This document shows positions 7,642 to 15,939 of a stretch of 64,000 bases of DNA, in pieces. Each line of letters begins with the position of its first letter. Position 1 is the first letter of the stretch. Source of the DNA: Pseudovibrio sp. Alg231-02 (GTDB lineage Bacteria; Pseudomonadota; Alphaproteobacteria; Rhizobiales; Stappiaceae); the NCBI RefSeq assembly GCF_900143565.1, contig NZ_FREX01000010.1, positions 9,015-73,014 of the forward strand, given 5' to 3'. The notes below the pieces were generated by a model, which was given only the letters and a program-made list of their open reading frames with translations, did no database searches and was not told where the DNA came from. The position numbers and the translations under genes were made by a program.

Positions 7642-7947
7642 GGCTGTGTGGTGTGGGCTCTATTTGGTTCATGCGGCCTCCAAAGTCAAGCCGGCGAAAA
7701 ACTTGTTCCACAGCCTGAATTTATTTTTTTCACAGCGGAATCAAACAGTCCCGCCAAAACCGCTATTTCCCCTAAGTAAGTTAGCCTTGACAAGAAACTC
7801 TCTTTCTTGTGGAGACATTTTGATCGGATTCAGTTAAGGTTTATCGGCTATCTTTTTAATATTGGTTCAGTTTGTAGTGAGCTCGGGTGTTTTTGCTCAA
7901 CCAGACTGAAATCCGTCAGTGCCGAACATGTAGTGAGTAACAACGGT
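7642..7947. other. Intergenic region between tRNA-Ser and rlpA
   Basis: 306 bases with the divergent promoters of tRNA-Ser (minus) and rlpA (plus). A consensus-like TTGACA at 7788-7793 overlaps an inverted repeat, CAAGAAA (7791-7797) and TTTCTTG (7803-7809). A matching -10 box was not convincing. No gene is supported, although the rlpA frame is open back to 7807. Confidence 0.4.
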
Positions 7948-9093
7948 ATGACTTCTTTACTGAATTGGGGCTATTCGGTGAAAGCACCAGCTCCCGAAAC
8001 GATCAAACGTGTAGCGACCAGCATATCTGTAGTTGCCTTGTGCGCAGGTATTGCAGCCTGTGGTGGCGGCACAGACAAAGTGAAGTTCAGTGAAAAGAAG
8101 TACGGCGTGGCTGCAAGTCCTCGTGTGGTGAAAGGCACTAAGCCAGTTCCCAAAGGAGGCGGGCGCGCTGTTGTCGGCAAACCGTATAAAGTGGCTGGCA
8201 AGTGGTATTACCCCAAAAGAGACGATAACTACAAGAAAACCGGTAAGGCATCATGGTATGGTCCAACCTTCCATGGTCGCAAAACAGCAAACGGCGAAAT
8301 CTTTGATCGCAATGCGCTGACAGCGGCACATCCAACAATGCCTCTACCAAGCTATGCTAAGGTGACAAACCTGCAAAATGGCCGCTCCATGATTGTGCGC
8401 GTGAATGACCGTGGACCATTCCACGATAATCGCGTGATTGATCTGTCTGAGCGCGTTGCTGGAATGTTGGGCACCAAATCCAGCGGTGTTGCAAAGGTTC
8501 GTGTTGAATACGTTAGCCGCGCACCTCTTCACGGACAGGACGAGAAGAAGCTACTGGCATCTTATTCTGGCAATGGCGGAAACTGGAACGGCGGGAACTC
8601 TGCACCTCGGACCATGTTTGCCTTTGCAAATCCTGTGAAACGCATTTACGGCCCGGTTCCAATGCCAAAAAGCAGGCCATACGACACTCCAATTTATGCG
8701 GCGCAAAATGTGTTGGCGTTCAATTCCAGCCAGCTCGATCCTGCAGTGGTTTACGAACGTAACTTGAGCACGACACAAGTCGCATCCATATCCAGCTTCA
8801 AGAACCGCATCAACAGCGCCCTTGCGATAAACGCAAACCCGAATGCACCCAAACCTGCGATTGCCGCACAACCAGTTTCAACATCCTTTGGCAGCTCACT
8901 CCTTCCACCACCAAGTTCAGGTGTCTACAAAACACCAACAAGTGGCAGCGCACCAACGTTCCAGAGCGGAAATGCAGTTTCCTCCTATACGTCACAGCAA
9001 AGGCTCAACAGTGCGCATGAGGCATTTAAATCATTTTCAGGTGGAACTGGTTTGAAGAACTTACTGCAATCTCGTACTGGCCAAAAACACTAA
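7948..9093 (+). CDS. rlpA: Septal ring lytic transglycosylase RlpA family lipoprotein
   Basis: A 381-residue protein with a lipoprotein signal ending in GIAAC, so it is probably outer-membrane anchored. Residues ~95-190 hold the double-psi beta-barrel domain of RlpA (GKASWYGPTFHGRKTANGE, AAHPTMPLPS, VNDRGPF, IDLS), with the conserved Glu, His and Asp expected of the fold. The long C-terminal region is Ser/Pro/Asn-rich and low-complexity, and no SPOR domain is visible, unlike many RlpA proteins. It likely processes denuded glycan at the septum. The start is uncertain: ATG 7948 has a poor ribosome site, and GTG 7978 would give a more typical short signal peptide. The gene precedes a D,D-carboxypeptidase homologue, as in related genomes. 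Confidence 0.88.
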   Translation: MTSLLNWGYSVKAPAPETIKRVATSISVVALCAGIAACGGGTDKVKFSEKKYGVAASPRVVKGTKPVPKGGGRAVVGKPYKVAGKWYYPKRDDNYKKTGKASWYGPTFHGRKTANGEIFDRNALTAAHPTMPLPSYAKVTNLQNGRSMIVRVNDRGPFHDNRVIDLSERVAGMLGTKSSGVAKVRVEYVSRAPLHGQDEKKLLASYSGNGGNWNGGNSAPRTMFAFANPVKRIYGPVPMPKSRPYDTPIYAAQNVLAFNSSQLDPAVVYERNLSTTQVASISSFKNRINSALAINANPNAPKPAIAAQPVSTSFGSSLLPPPSSGVYKTPTSGSAPTFQSGNAVSSYTSQQRLNSAHEAFKSFSGGTGLKNLLQSRTGQKH

Positions 9094-9202
9094 GTCATTT
9101 AGCTTTAAACGGCTTTACCCAGTCTGCTGACCTGCGTTAGTGTTTGTTTTAGGGGATGGGGCGTAGCATAGCCTCTCTAAAAACATTCAGGGAGACACAG
9201 GC

Positions 9203-10420
9203 GTGCAGGTTGGGTGGCAGAAGTGCAAACAGCATAAATCTCGAAGCAACTTTAAGCGCTGGCTATCTCCTGATTGCTGGAGATTCTCAGCGGCTTCGGC
9301 AATAGCGCTCTGCGCACTACTCGTATCTCCAGCAACTCATGCTGTTGAGATAAAAGCCAAAGCCGCAACGCTTTACGATTTCTCCAACAAGTCATTGATC
9401 TTCTCTAAAAACTCTCAGGTTCTGCTTGCGCCGGCAAATCTAACCAAGCTCATGACCGCAGTGACAGTGCAACAGGCACTGCATGCCGGTGATATTACGC
9501 CGCAAACCACATTCAAGGTCAGTGAACATGCATGGCGGACAGGCGGGGCTCCAGCGCGCGTTACCACCATGTTTGCACGCCTGAACTCCTCCGTCCCCGT
9601 GAACGATCTAATGTATGGCCTTATCGTTCAAAGCGCGAACGATGCCGCAATCATTCTGGCGGAAGGCCTGGCCGGCAGTGAAGCCAACTTTGCGCGGGAG
9701 ATGAACAAGCTCGCCAAGTCCATCGGAATGGAAAATTCAAATTTCACCAATCCGACCGGCTTCCCTGAGGAGAACCACAAAACGACACTGGAAGACCTGA
9801 CAATCTTGGCGGCGTATGTCCTGGAACATGAGCCTGAATTGCATTCTGTGTTTTCCATGGACCGCTTTACCTGGAACAAAATCACACAGCGCAACAAAAA
9901 CCCACTCATTCGGGATATTGAAGGCCTGGATGGGTTTGGTGCCGGCTTTTCTGAGAGAGAAGGCTTTGCTGCGCTTGGAACACTCGACAGCAACGGTCGT
10001 CGCTATGTAGCCGCTATTGCAGCCTCGCCGACGATGCAAGACCGTGTTCAGGACATGAAAACTCTATTGCTGCCATCTTTTTCCGGCCTTAAGCTCGAAC
10101 AGTTTTACCGCAAAGGTGATCTTGTCAGTGACGCACAAGTGTATGGCGGCAAAAGAACAACAGTCTCCCTGAAGACAAATGATGCCGTCGCAACGCTTAT
10201 CAACCCCAACGAAAAAGATAAATACCAACTGCGCGTTGTTTACAATGGCCCCATACCCGCACCGATTAAAGAGGGAATGGAAGTTGGAGAACTGCAGGTT
10301 CTTTCCAAAAATGACGTGATTTATCGGGCAACACTGGTTACAGGAGAGGATGTAGCCATGGGAGACCTGCAAGGCCGTGCTTGGGACGCGCTAGGCGAGT
10401 TCTTCTACCAGTTGTTCTAG
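9203..10420 (+). CDS. S11-family D,D-carboxypeptidase homologue with degenerate active site
   Basis: A 405-residue exported protein (hydrophobic signal residues ~29-47, cut after THA). The GTG start is supported by GGGAG 9 bases upstream. The fold is that of DacA/DacF-type penicillin-binding proteins: tandem conserved blocks, SAN box at residues 144-146, FTNPTGFPEENHKTT, and a C-terminal DacB-like beta domain. However, the nucleophile motif SxxK reads N79-L-T-K82, with AAT clearly encoding Asn, and the KTG box reads G246-A-G248. Both are essential in active enzymes, so the protein is predicted not to hydrolyse D-Ala-D-Ala. The frame is intact over its full length, arguing for a retained structural or peptidoglycan-sensing role. 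It lies between rlpA and tmk, where an active copy would be expected. Confidence 0.85.
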   Translation: MQVGWQKCKQHKSRSNFKRWLSPDCWRFSAASAIALCALLVSPATHAVEIKAKAATLYDFSNKSLIFSKNSQVLLAPANLTKLMTAVTVQQALHAGDITPQTTFKVSEHAWRTGGAPARVTTMFARLNSSVPVNDLMYGLIVQSANDAAIILAEGLAGSEANFAREMNKLAKSIGMENSNFTNPTGFPEENHKTTLEDLTILAAYVLEHEPELHSVFSMDRFTWNKITQRNKNPLIRDIEGLDGFGAGFSEREGFAALGTLDSNGRRYVAAIAASPTMQDRVQDMKTLLLPSFSGLKLEQFYRKGDLVSDAQVYGGKRTTVSLKTNDAVATLINPNEKDKYQLRVVYNGPIPAPIKEGMEVGELQVLSKNDVIYRATLVTGEDVAMGDLQGRAWDALGEFFYQLF

Positions 10421-10472
10421 CACCGGATTTCAGAACTATTGAATTCCGTAGGTCTTGGAGGCCTGTTCGACG

Positions 10473-11138
10473 TTGTCGGGTATTTTTATCAGTTTTGAGG
10501 GCGGCGAGGGCGCCGGTAAGTCTACTCAAATTCAGCGCTTACGCGACAAACTCGCGGCCAGAGGCATTGAAGCAATCACCACACGTGAGCCGGGCGGCTC
10601 TCAAGGCGCTGAACTCGTTCGCGAAGTCCTGCTGTCCGGCGCTGCAAAAGATTATGGTGTAACGGCTGAGGCAGTCCTTTTTGCAGCTGCCCGAGCAGAC
10701 CATATCGATACACTGATCAAACCAGCATTAGATGACGATAAATGGGTCCTGTGCGACCGGTTTGCCGATTCCTCACGCGTTTATCAGGGGGAATCCGGTG
10801 TTCCTCCGCAAACAGTGGAAGCCTTGCAACAGGTCGCAATCGCAGGTCATAATCCAGACATGACCTTGCTGATCAACGTGACGCCTGAAGTTGGCTTAAC
10901 CCGCGTCTCAAAGCGTACTGCTCCTGTCGAATTTGATGGCCCGGATCGATTTGAAACAGATACCTTGGAAACGCATCGTCGCAGACAAGAAATGTTTCTG
11001 GAGATGGCCCGTAAAGAGCCAGACCGCATCACTGTGATTGATGGTGACCAGTCGCAGGACAAGGTGACTGAAGATATTTGGCAAGCTGTCCAAAGCCGCT
11101 TTGAAGAGCAGATCAAACAAGATACGGCCCGTCCGTAA
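10473..11138 (+). CDS. tmk: Thymidylate kinase
   Basis: A 221-residue dTMP kinase (dTMP + ATP to dTDP) for DNA precursor synthesis. The P-loop GGEGAGKST lies near the N-terminus, then TREPGGS and the nucleotide-binding CDRFADSSRVYQG, and finally a LID-like region. I chose TTG 10473 because it gives the standard MSGIFISFEGGEG start and has GGAGG 11 bases upstream; an in-frame TTG at 10455 would add six residues. No ATG is available. It is followed 20 bases later by holB, a conserved pairing. Confidence 0.95.
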   Translation: MSGIFISFEGGEGAGKSTQIQRLRDKLAARGIEAITTREPGGSQGAELVREVLLSGAAKDYGVTAEAVLFAAARADHIDTLIKPALDDDKWVLCDRFADSSRVYQGESGVPPQTVEALQQVAIAGHNPDMTLLINVTPEVGLTRVSKRTAPVEFDGPDRFETDTLETHRRRQEMFLEMARKEPDRITVIDGDQSQDKVTEDIWQAVQSRFEEQIKQDTARP

Positions 11139-11158
11139 GCAATCAGGGAAAAGTGAGT

Positions 11159-12220
11159 ATGGCGAAAGCTCCCATAATCGAAGAAGTCCCTGAGTTCGAC
11201 GAGGTCGAAGGCCTTCCGCTTCCACGCGAGCAATCCAACCTATACGGCCACGAACTTGCAGAAACCGAACTGCTTGATGCCTACAGATCGCAGCGGTTTC
11301 ATCATGCATGGATCCTCGGTGGCCCCAAAGGCATCGGCAAAGCCACGCTGGCATTTCGTTTCGCACGCTTCATACTGGAGCACCCGGACCGTTTTTCAAC
11401 GCCTGTCATGGCAGCAAACAGCTTGTATGTGCCGCCAGAAAGCCATAGCGCACAAATGGTCGCGGCAGGTTCTCACGCAGACCTATTACACCTGCGCCGT
11501 CCATGGGACTTGAAAGGAAAGCGCTTCAAGCGGGACCTTCCTGTTGATGAAGTTCGTAAGACCACAGGCTTCTTTGGGTCAACGGCAGCAGGTGGAAACT
11601 GGCGCATCTGCCTTGTTGATTCTGCTGACGACATGAACCAGTCCGCAGCCAACGCGCTGCTTAAGATTCTCGAAGAACCACCAAAGCAGTCGCTCTTTAT
11701 CCTGCTTTCACACAATCCAGGACGTCTTTTGCCAACAATTCGCTCCAGATGCCGCAAATTGTCTATGCGCAAGCTGGAAGAGCAAACGATCGAGCAAGCG
11801 TTGACTGACATGGACTGCGCTCCATCCGGCAATACACAGGCTCTGCACACACTCGCTGATGGTAGCCTGCGTCAGGCCGCATTGGCAGCAAACGGCGGAG
11901 CGTTGCAAATCGCGCAGGAGTTTACCGGCTTGGTTGAGACAATCGCCAATCTGGATATGATCCGTGCGCACAGCTTTGCAGATAAAGTTTCGGGACGTGG
12001 TGCAGAAGACGCGTGGAACACATTTTTGGAGCTGACCCGCACGTTCTTGAGCAATCAACTGCGTAAAGATGCAAGCACAAAGCCGGATGCGCTTGTCAGG
12101 TGGGCTGACTTGTGGGAAAAGGTGGGCCGCGCTGCCTCAACAGCAGAAGCTTTAAACCTTGATCGCAAGCAAGTTGTGTTGTCTTTCCTCGTTGACCTGC
12201 GGAAAGCAAGCACGAGCTGA
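11159..12220 (+). CDS. holB: DNA polymerase III subunit delta'
   Basis: A 353-residue clamp-loader subunit. An AAA+ fold is seen: GPKGIGKATLAFRFA (Walker-A-like, residues ~50-65), LVDSADDMNQSAANALLKILEEPP (Walker B and the SRC-proximal helix), and TIRSRCRKL, the SRC motif of clamp-loader subunits. It works with DnaX and HolA to load the beta clamp. The ATG at 11159 lies 8 bases after AGGGAA; an upstream GTG at 11153 would be only 2 bases from it. It forms an operon with tmk and precedes metG. Confidence 0.94.
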   Translation: MAKAPIIEEVPEFDEVEGLPLPREQSNLYGHELAETELLDAYRSQRFHHAWILGGPKGIGKATLAFRFARFILEHPDRFSTPVMAANSLYVPPESHSAQMVAAGSHADLLHLRRPWDLKGKRFKRDLPVDEVRKTTGFFGSTAAGGNWRICLVDSADDMNQSAANALLKILEEPPKQSLFILLSHNPGRLLPTIRSRCRKLSMRKLEEQTIEQALTDMDCAPSGNTQALHTLADGSLRQAALAANGGALQIAQEFTGLVETIANLDMIRAHSFADKVSGRGAEDAWNTFLELTRTFLSNQLRKDASTKPDALVRWADLWEKVGRAASTAEALNLDRKQVVLSFLVDLRKASTS

Positions 12221-12294
12221 CCTACGTCTTTTTGGGCCACAAACCCAAAGAACTTTCCAGATTTAGATCCCGGATCAAAAGATCGCTTTAGGAT

Positions 12295-13848
12295 ATGACA
12301 GAAAAATCGCCTTTCTATATTACAACAGCAATTTCCTACCCAAATGGTGAGCCGCATATCGGCCATGCCTACGAGGCAATTGCAACTGACGTGCTGGCCC
12401 GCTTCCAGAAACTGGATGGCCGAGAAGTACACTTCCTGACGGGTACCGACGTACACGGTCAGAAGATGCTTCAGACCGCCGTCAAGGAAGGCATGTCACC
12501 TTCAGATCTTGCAGATAAGAACTCCAAGCTTTTCCGCGAAATGGTGGAGATGCTGGGCTGCTCTAATGACGATTTCATTCAGACCAACGAAGAGCGTCAC
12601 TATAAATCCTGTCAGGCAATCTGGCAGAAAATGGCAGATGCTGGCGATATCTACAAAGACAGCTACGCCGGTTGGTACTCTGTACGCGACGAAGCCTACT
12701 ATCAGGAAGGCGAGACCGAAGTTCGCGAAGACGGTGTTCGTTATGGTCCGCAAGGCACGCCTGTCGAGTGGGTCGAAGAAGAAAGCTACTTCTTCCGTCT
12801 CTCAGCTTATGAAGACAAGCTGATCGAGCTGTATGAGAAGAACCCTGACTTTATTGGTCCAAATGCACGCCGCAACGAAGTCATGAGCTTCGTAAAAGGT
12901 GGCCTGAAAGACCTGTCCATCTCCCGCACCACCTTTGACTGGGGCATCCCGGTGCCAGGTGATGAAAAGCACGTTATGTACGTTTGGGTTGACGCTCTGA
13001 CCAACTACATCACTGCGCTTGGTTATCCTGATATGGACGGCGACATGGCCAAGTTCTGGCCTGCCAACGCACATATCATCGGCAAAGACATTATCCGCTT
13101 CCACGCGGTGTACTGGCCTGCGTTCCTCATGTCCGCTGGTGTTCCACTGCCAGAGCGCGTGTTTGCCCATGGTTTCCTGTTCAACTCCGGTGAGAAGATG
13201 TCCAAATCTCTGGGCAACGTCATCGCACCGCGTGATCTGGTAGAAACCTACGGCCTCGACCAAATTCGCTACTTCTTCCTGCGTGAAGTGCCATTCGGTC
13301 AGGATGGCAACTACAACCACGAAGCAATGGTAAACCGCATCAACGCTGACCTTGCCAATGATATCGGCAACCTGGCTCAGCGCTCGCTCTCCATGATCTT
13401 CAAGAACTGCGAAGGCAAACTGCCGGTTCCAGGCGAATTCTCTGTCGAAGACAAGGCGATCTTGCAGCAAGCTGATGAGATGCTGGAAAAATGCCGCGGC
13501 TTCATGGCAAAGCAGGAAATCCACCATGCACTGGCATGCATCTGGTCAACTGTTGGTGAAGCAAACCGATACTTTGCTTCTCAGGAACCTTGGGCGTTGA
13601 AGAAGACTGACCCCGAGCGCATGGCCACCGTTCTTTACACCACCGCCGAGATCATCCGTCAGGTTGGCATTCTCGCACAACCTGTAATGCCAGGCTCTGC
13701 ATCCAAACTGCTCGACCTGCTGGTGCTGAATGAAGACGAGCGCTCATTCGCACTGCTGGGTGAAGCTGGTCGCTTGCAAGGTGGTCGTGATCTGCCGAAG
13801 CCACAAGGCGTGTTCCCGCGCTATGTTGAGCCGGAAACTGCAGAATAA
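12295..13848 (+). CDS. metG: Methionyl-tRNA synthetase
   Basis: A 517-residue class I aminoacyl-tRNA synthetase charging tRNA-Met. The HIGH motif is present at residues ~22-25 ([10 protein letters not shown]) and KMSKS at ~301-305 ([10 protein letters not shown]). The anticodon-binding helical domain follows ([17 protein letters not shown]). The length and the absence of a C-terminal tRNA-binding extension are typical of the shorter alphaproteobacterial form. A weak AGGA lies very close to the ATG. A strong terminator follows. Confidence 0.97.
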   Translation: MTEKSPFYITTAISYPNGEPHIGHAYEAIATDVLARFQKLDGREVHFLTGTDVHGQKMLQTAVKEGMSPSDLADKNSKLFREMVEMLGCSNDDFIQTNEERHYKSCQAIWQKMADAGDIYKDSYAGWYSVRDEAYYQEGETEVREDGVRYGPQGTPVEWVEEESYFFRLSAYEDKLIELYEKNPDFIGPNARRNEVMSFVKGGLKDLSISRTTFDWGIPVPGDEKHVMYVWVDALTNYITALGYPDMDGDMAKFWPANAHIIGKDIIRFHAVYWPAFLMSAGVPLPERVFAHGFLFNSGEKMSKSLGNVIAPRDLVETYGLDQIRYFFLREVPFGQDGNYNHEAMVNRINADLANDIGNLAQRSLSMIFKNCEGKLPVPGEFSVEDKAILQQADEMLEKCRGFMAKQEIHHALACIWSTVGEANRYFASQEPWALKKTDPERMATVLYTTAEIIRQVGILAQPVMPGSASKLLDLLVLNEDERSFALLGEAGRLQGGRDLPKPQGVFPRYVEPETAE

Positions 13849-13873
13849 AACGCAAGATTATGTAACTTAAAGG

Positions 13874-13899
13874 GGGAGGCGCGTATGCCTCCCTTTTTT
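13874..13899 (+). terminator. Terminator after metG
   Basis: GGGAGGC / GCCTCCC stem with a 6-base loop followed by six T; it separates metG from the tatD pair. Confidence 0.85.
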
Positions 13900-13988
13900 A
13901 TGAGGTAAATACGCTGGTATTTACCGCTGAGATAAAACAAGAGGTCTACCGGACCTATTGACAGAATCGCGCTGGAGGCGCTTTTGCT

Positions 13989-14777
13989 GTGACCATGTTA
14001 GTTGATAGTCATTGTCATCTGGATTTTCCGGATTTCGCAGAAGAACGCGACCAGATCATCGAGCGCGCCCACGAGGCTGGCGTCAAGCTGATGGTCACCA
14101 TCTGTACTCGCGTCCGCAAGTTCGAGCAGATTAAAGAAATCGCTGAGGCCTATGACAGCGTATATTGCTCCGTCGGAACCCATCCGCACCAAGCGGGTGA
14201 GGAAACCGACGTCACCACGGAAGAATTGGTGGAGATTGCTAAGCATCCCAAAGTGGTGGCAATCGGAGAAGCTGGACTAGATTATTTTTACGACAACGCA
14301 TCTCCAGAAGATCAGGAAAAGGTCCTGCGCACGCATATTGCAGCAGCCCGCGAAACCCAGCTGCCGCTGGTGATACATAGCCGCGATGCCGATGAAGACA
14401 TGATGCGCATTTTGGAAGAAGAGATGAAGGCTGGCAGCTTCCCAGCACTTCTTCATTGCTTTTCCTCTGGCAAAGAGTTGGCATTGAAGGGACTGGAGCT
14501 CGGCCTTTATGTTTCCTTCTCCGGCATTTTGACCTTTAAGCGCTCCACCGAACTGCGCGAGATCGCAGCAGAACTTCCAATGGATCGCCTTCTTGTTGAA
14601 ACAGATGCCCCGTATCTTGCGCCGCAGCCATGGCGTGGCAAGCGCAACGAGCCAGCTTATGTAGCGCACACCAACAAAGTTCTGGCTGAAGCACTGGGCG
14701 TCTCAGAAGATGTAATGGCCAAGGCAACCACACAGAATTTCCTGCGCCTGTTTTCCAAGGTGCCACAGCCAGCTTGA
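13989..14777 (+). CDS. TatD family metal-dependent hydrolase
   Basis: A 262-residue TIM-barrel amidohydrolase-superfamily protein. Metal ligands are visible: SHCHLDF near the N-terminus, GEAGLDYF (Glu), VIHSRDAD (His), LHCFSS (His) and ETDAPYLAP (Asp). TatD proteins are Mg-dependent DNases and exonucleases used in DNA repair and quality control. GTG 13989 has GGAGG 10 bases upstream; ATG 13995 is two codons later. The conserved linkage metG-tatD-MBL hydrolase is seen in related genomes. Confidence 0.92.
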   Translation: MTMLVDSHCHLDFPDFAEERDQIIERAHEAGVKLMVTICTRVRKFEQIKEIAEAYDSVYCSVGTHPHQAGEETDVTTEELVEIAKHPKVVAIGEAGLDYFYDNASPEDQEKVLRTHIAAARETQLPLVIHSRDADEDMMRILEEEMKAGSFPALLHCFSSGKELALKGLELGLYVSFSGILTFKRSTELREIAAELPMDRLLVETDAPYLAPQPWRGKRNEPAYVAHTNKVLAEALGVSEDVMAKATTQNFLRLFSKVPQPA

Positions 14778-14826
14778 TTGACTAAACTGACGCGGATCGT
14801 GTTGCCATTGTATTTTGAGAGGACCG

Positions 14827-15645
14827 ATGACCAGCAATTTTAAGGTCACTATTCTGGGCTGCGGCTCATCTACCGGCGTACCAAGGATTGGCGGAGATTG
14901 GGGCGAATGTGATCCCAATGAACCGAAAAACCGCCGCCGTAGATGTGCTCTGCTGGTTCAGCGGTTCTCTGAAAATGGCACGACGACCATAATCGTGGAT
15001 ACCGGCCCGGACTTGCGTGAGCAGATGCTGGCAGCCGGTGTCACACACGTGGACGCAGTACTTTATACCCATGCCCATGCAGACCACTTGCATGGCATAG
15101 ATGATCTGCGCTTCTTCGCACTCATGCAGCGTGCCAAAGTGCCCGTTTTCATGGATGAGTTCACCTCAAAGCGCGTCCGATCTGCCTTCGACTACTGCTT
15201 TGTCACGCCGCCAGGTTCCGGTTATCCGCCAATCCTGAGCGAAAACGGCCTGACGAATGGCACTCCGGTCACCATCGATGGTGCAGGGGGACCGATCACT
15301 GCGCTACCATTTCTTGTCCATCATGGCGACATTGATGCACTGGGCTTTCGCTTTCAGGATCTGGCATACACCCCTGATGTCAACGACATCCCGCAAAGCA
15401 GCTTTCATGCATTGAAGGGCCTCGATACATGGATTGTAGACGCACTACGTCAGAAGCCACATCAAAGCCACTTCTGCGTAAATGATGCATTGGCGTGGAT
15501 CGAGAGGATGAAACCCGTTAAGAGCATCCTCACCAATTTGCATTGCGATCTGGATTATCAGCGCTTGCGAACAGACCTACCAGAGGGTGTTTCACCTGCC
15601 TTTGATGGTCAGGAAATCAAATTTCCAGCACATGCGACGGTCTGA
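14827..15645 (+). CDS. MBL-fold metallohydrolase (PhnP-like)
   Basis: A 272-residue metallo-beta-lactamase-fold protein with the two-metal motif THAHADHLHG and N-terminal LGCGSSTGVPR, as in PhnP and RNase Z-like phosphodiesterases; further ligands are VHHGD and the late HCDLDY region. The substrate is unknown; a cyclic phosphodiester is plausible from PhnP. The ATG has AGAGG 4-5 bases upstream. It lies 49 bases after the TatD gene, probably co-transcribed. The stop codon lies inside the loop of the terminator that follows. Confidence 0.88.
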   Translation: MTSNFKVTILGCGSSTGVPRIGGDWGECDPNEPKNRRRRCALLVQRFSENGTTTIIVDTGPDLREQMLAAGVTHVDAVLYTHAHADHLHGIDDLRFFALMQRAKVPVFMDEFTSKRVRSAFDYCFVTPPGSGYPPILSENGLTNGTPVTIDGAGGPITALPFLVHHGDIDALGFRFQDLAYTPDVNDIPQSSFHALKGLDTWIVDALRQKPHQSHFCVNDALAWIERMKPVKSILTNLHCDLDYQRLRTDLPEGVSPAFDGQEIKFPAHATV

Positions 15646-15660
15646 AGCCGTCGCATTTTT
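15634..15660 (+). terminator. Terminator overlapping the MBL gene stop
   Basis: GCGACGG / CCGTCGC 7-bp stem with a 7-base loop containing the TGA stop, followed by A and six T. Confidence 0.85.
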
Positions 15661-15708
15661 TATGATACCTACACAGAATCAATGCTTGCCAGACCTCCAC
15701 ATTTCATG

Positions 15709-15726
15709 CTGATATAGATATATCAG
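15709..15726. promoter_or_regulatory. Perfect inverted repeat, candidate operator of the aromatic operon
   Basis: CTGATATA-GA-TATATCAG lies about 215 bases upstream of the first operon gene, in an A+T-rich promoter region (15655-15939) with no gene. A weaker repeat, CTGCC and GGCAG around a 7-base centre, follows at 15754-15770. The operon encodes a MarR-family regulator that would bind this kind of palindrome. The regulator-site link is inference. Confidence 0.4.
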
Positions 15727-15939
15727 TGACGCGTGCGAGATAAATATATTTCCCTGCCGATATAAGGCAGCTCGTTACAAATCAAAAATAAGCATATAAA
15801 ATACAGCACGTTAGACTGACAATTGGCCACTCTTTGTATATTTTATACTTAGATATTTTATGTTTGAAATAATTTAAAAAACCTGTCACGCTTACCTCAA
15901 GTTGGAATTAGGCACTTGCAGCCTAAGGGGGAGAGAGCA

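Noticed and set aside
7430-7837. Open frame encoding a GGIRTHETLPRP-type peptide
   Set aside because: It is the antisense translation of tRNA-Ser, a well-known annotation artefact.
9203-10420. Active D,D-carboxypeptidase (dacA/dacF) assignment
   Set aside because: Sequence at 9437-9439 encodes Asn at the nucleophile and 9938-9946 encodes Gly-Ala-Gly in place of KTG, so the standard name would imply activity it probably lacks.
12802-13527. 241-codon open frame antisense to metG
   Set aside because: Shadow of the conserved metG coding sequence; no ribosome site or family features.
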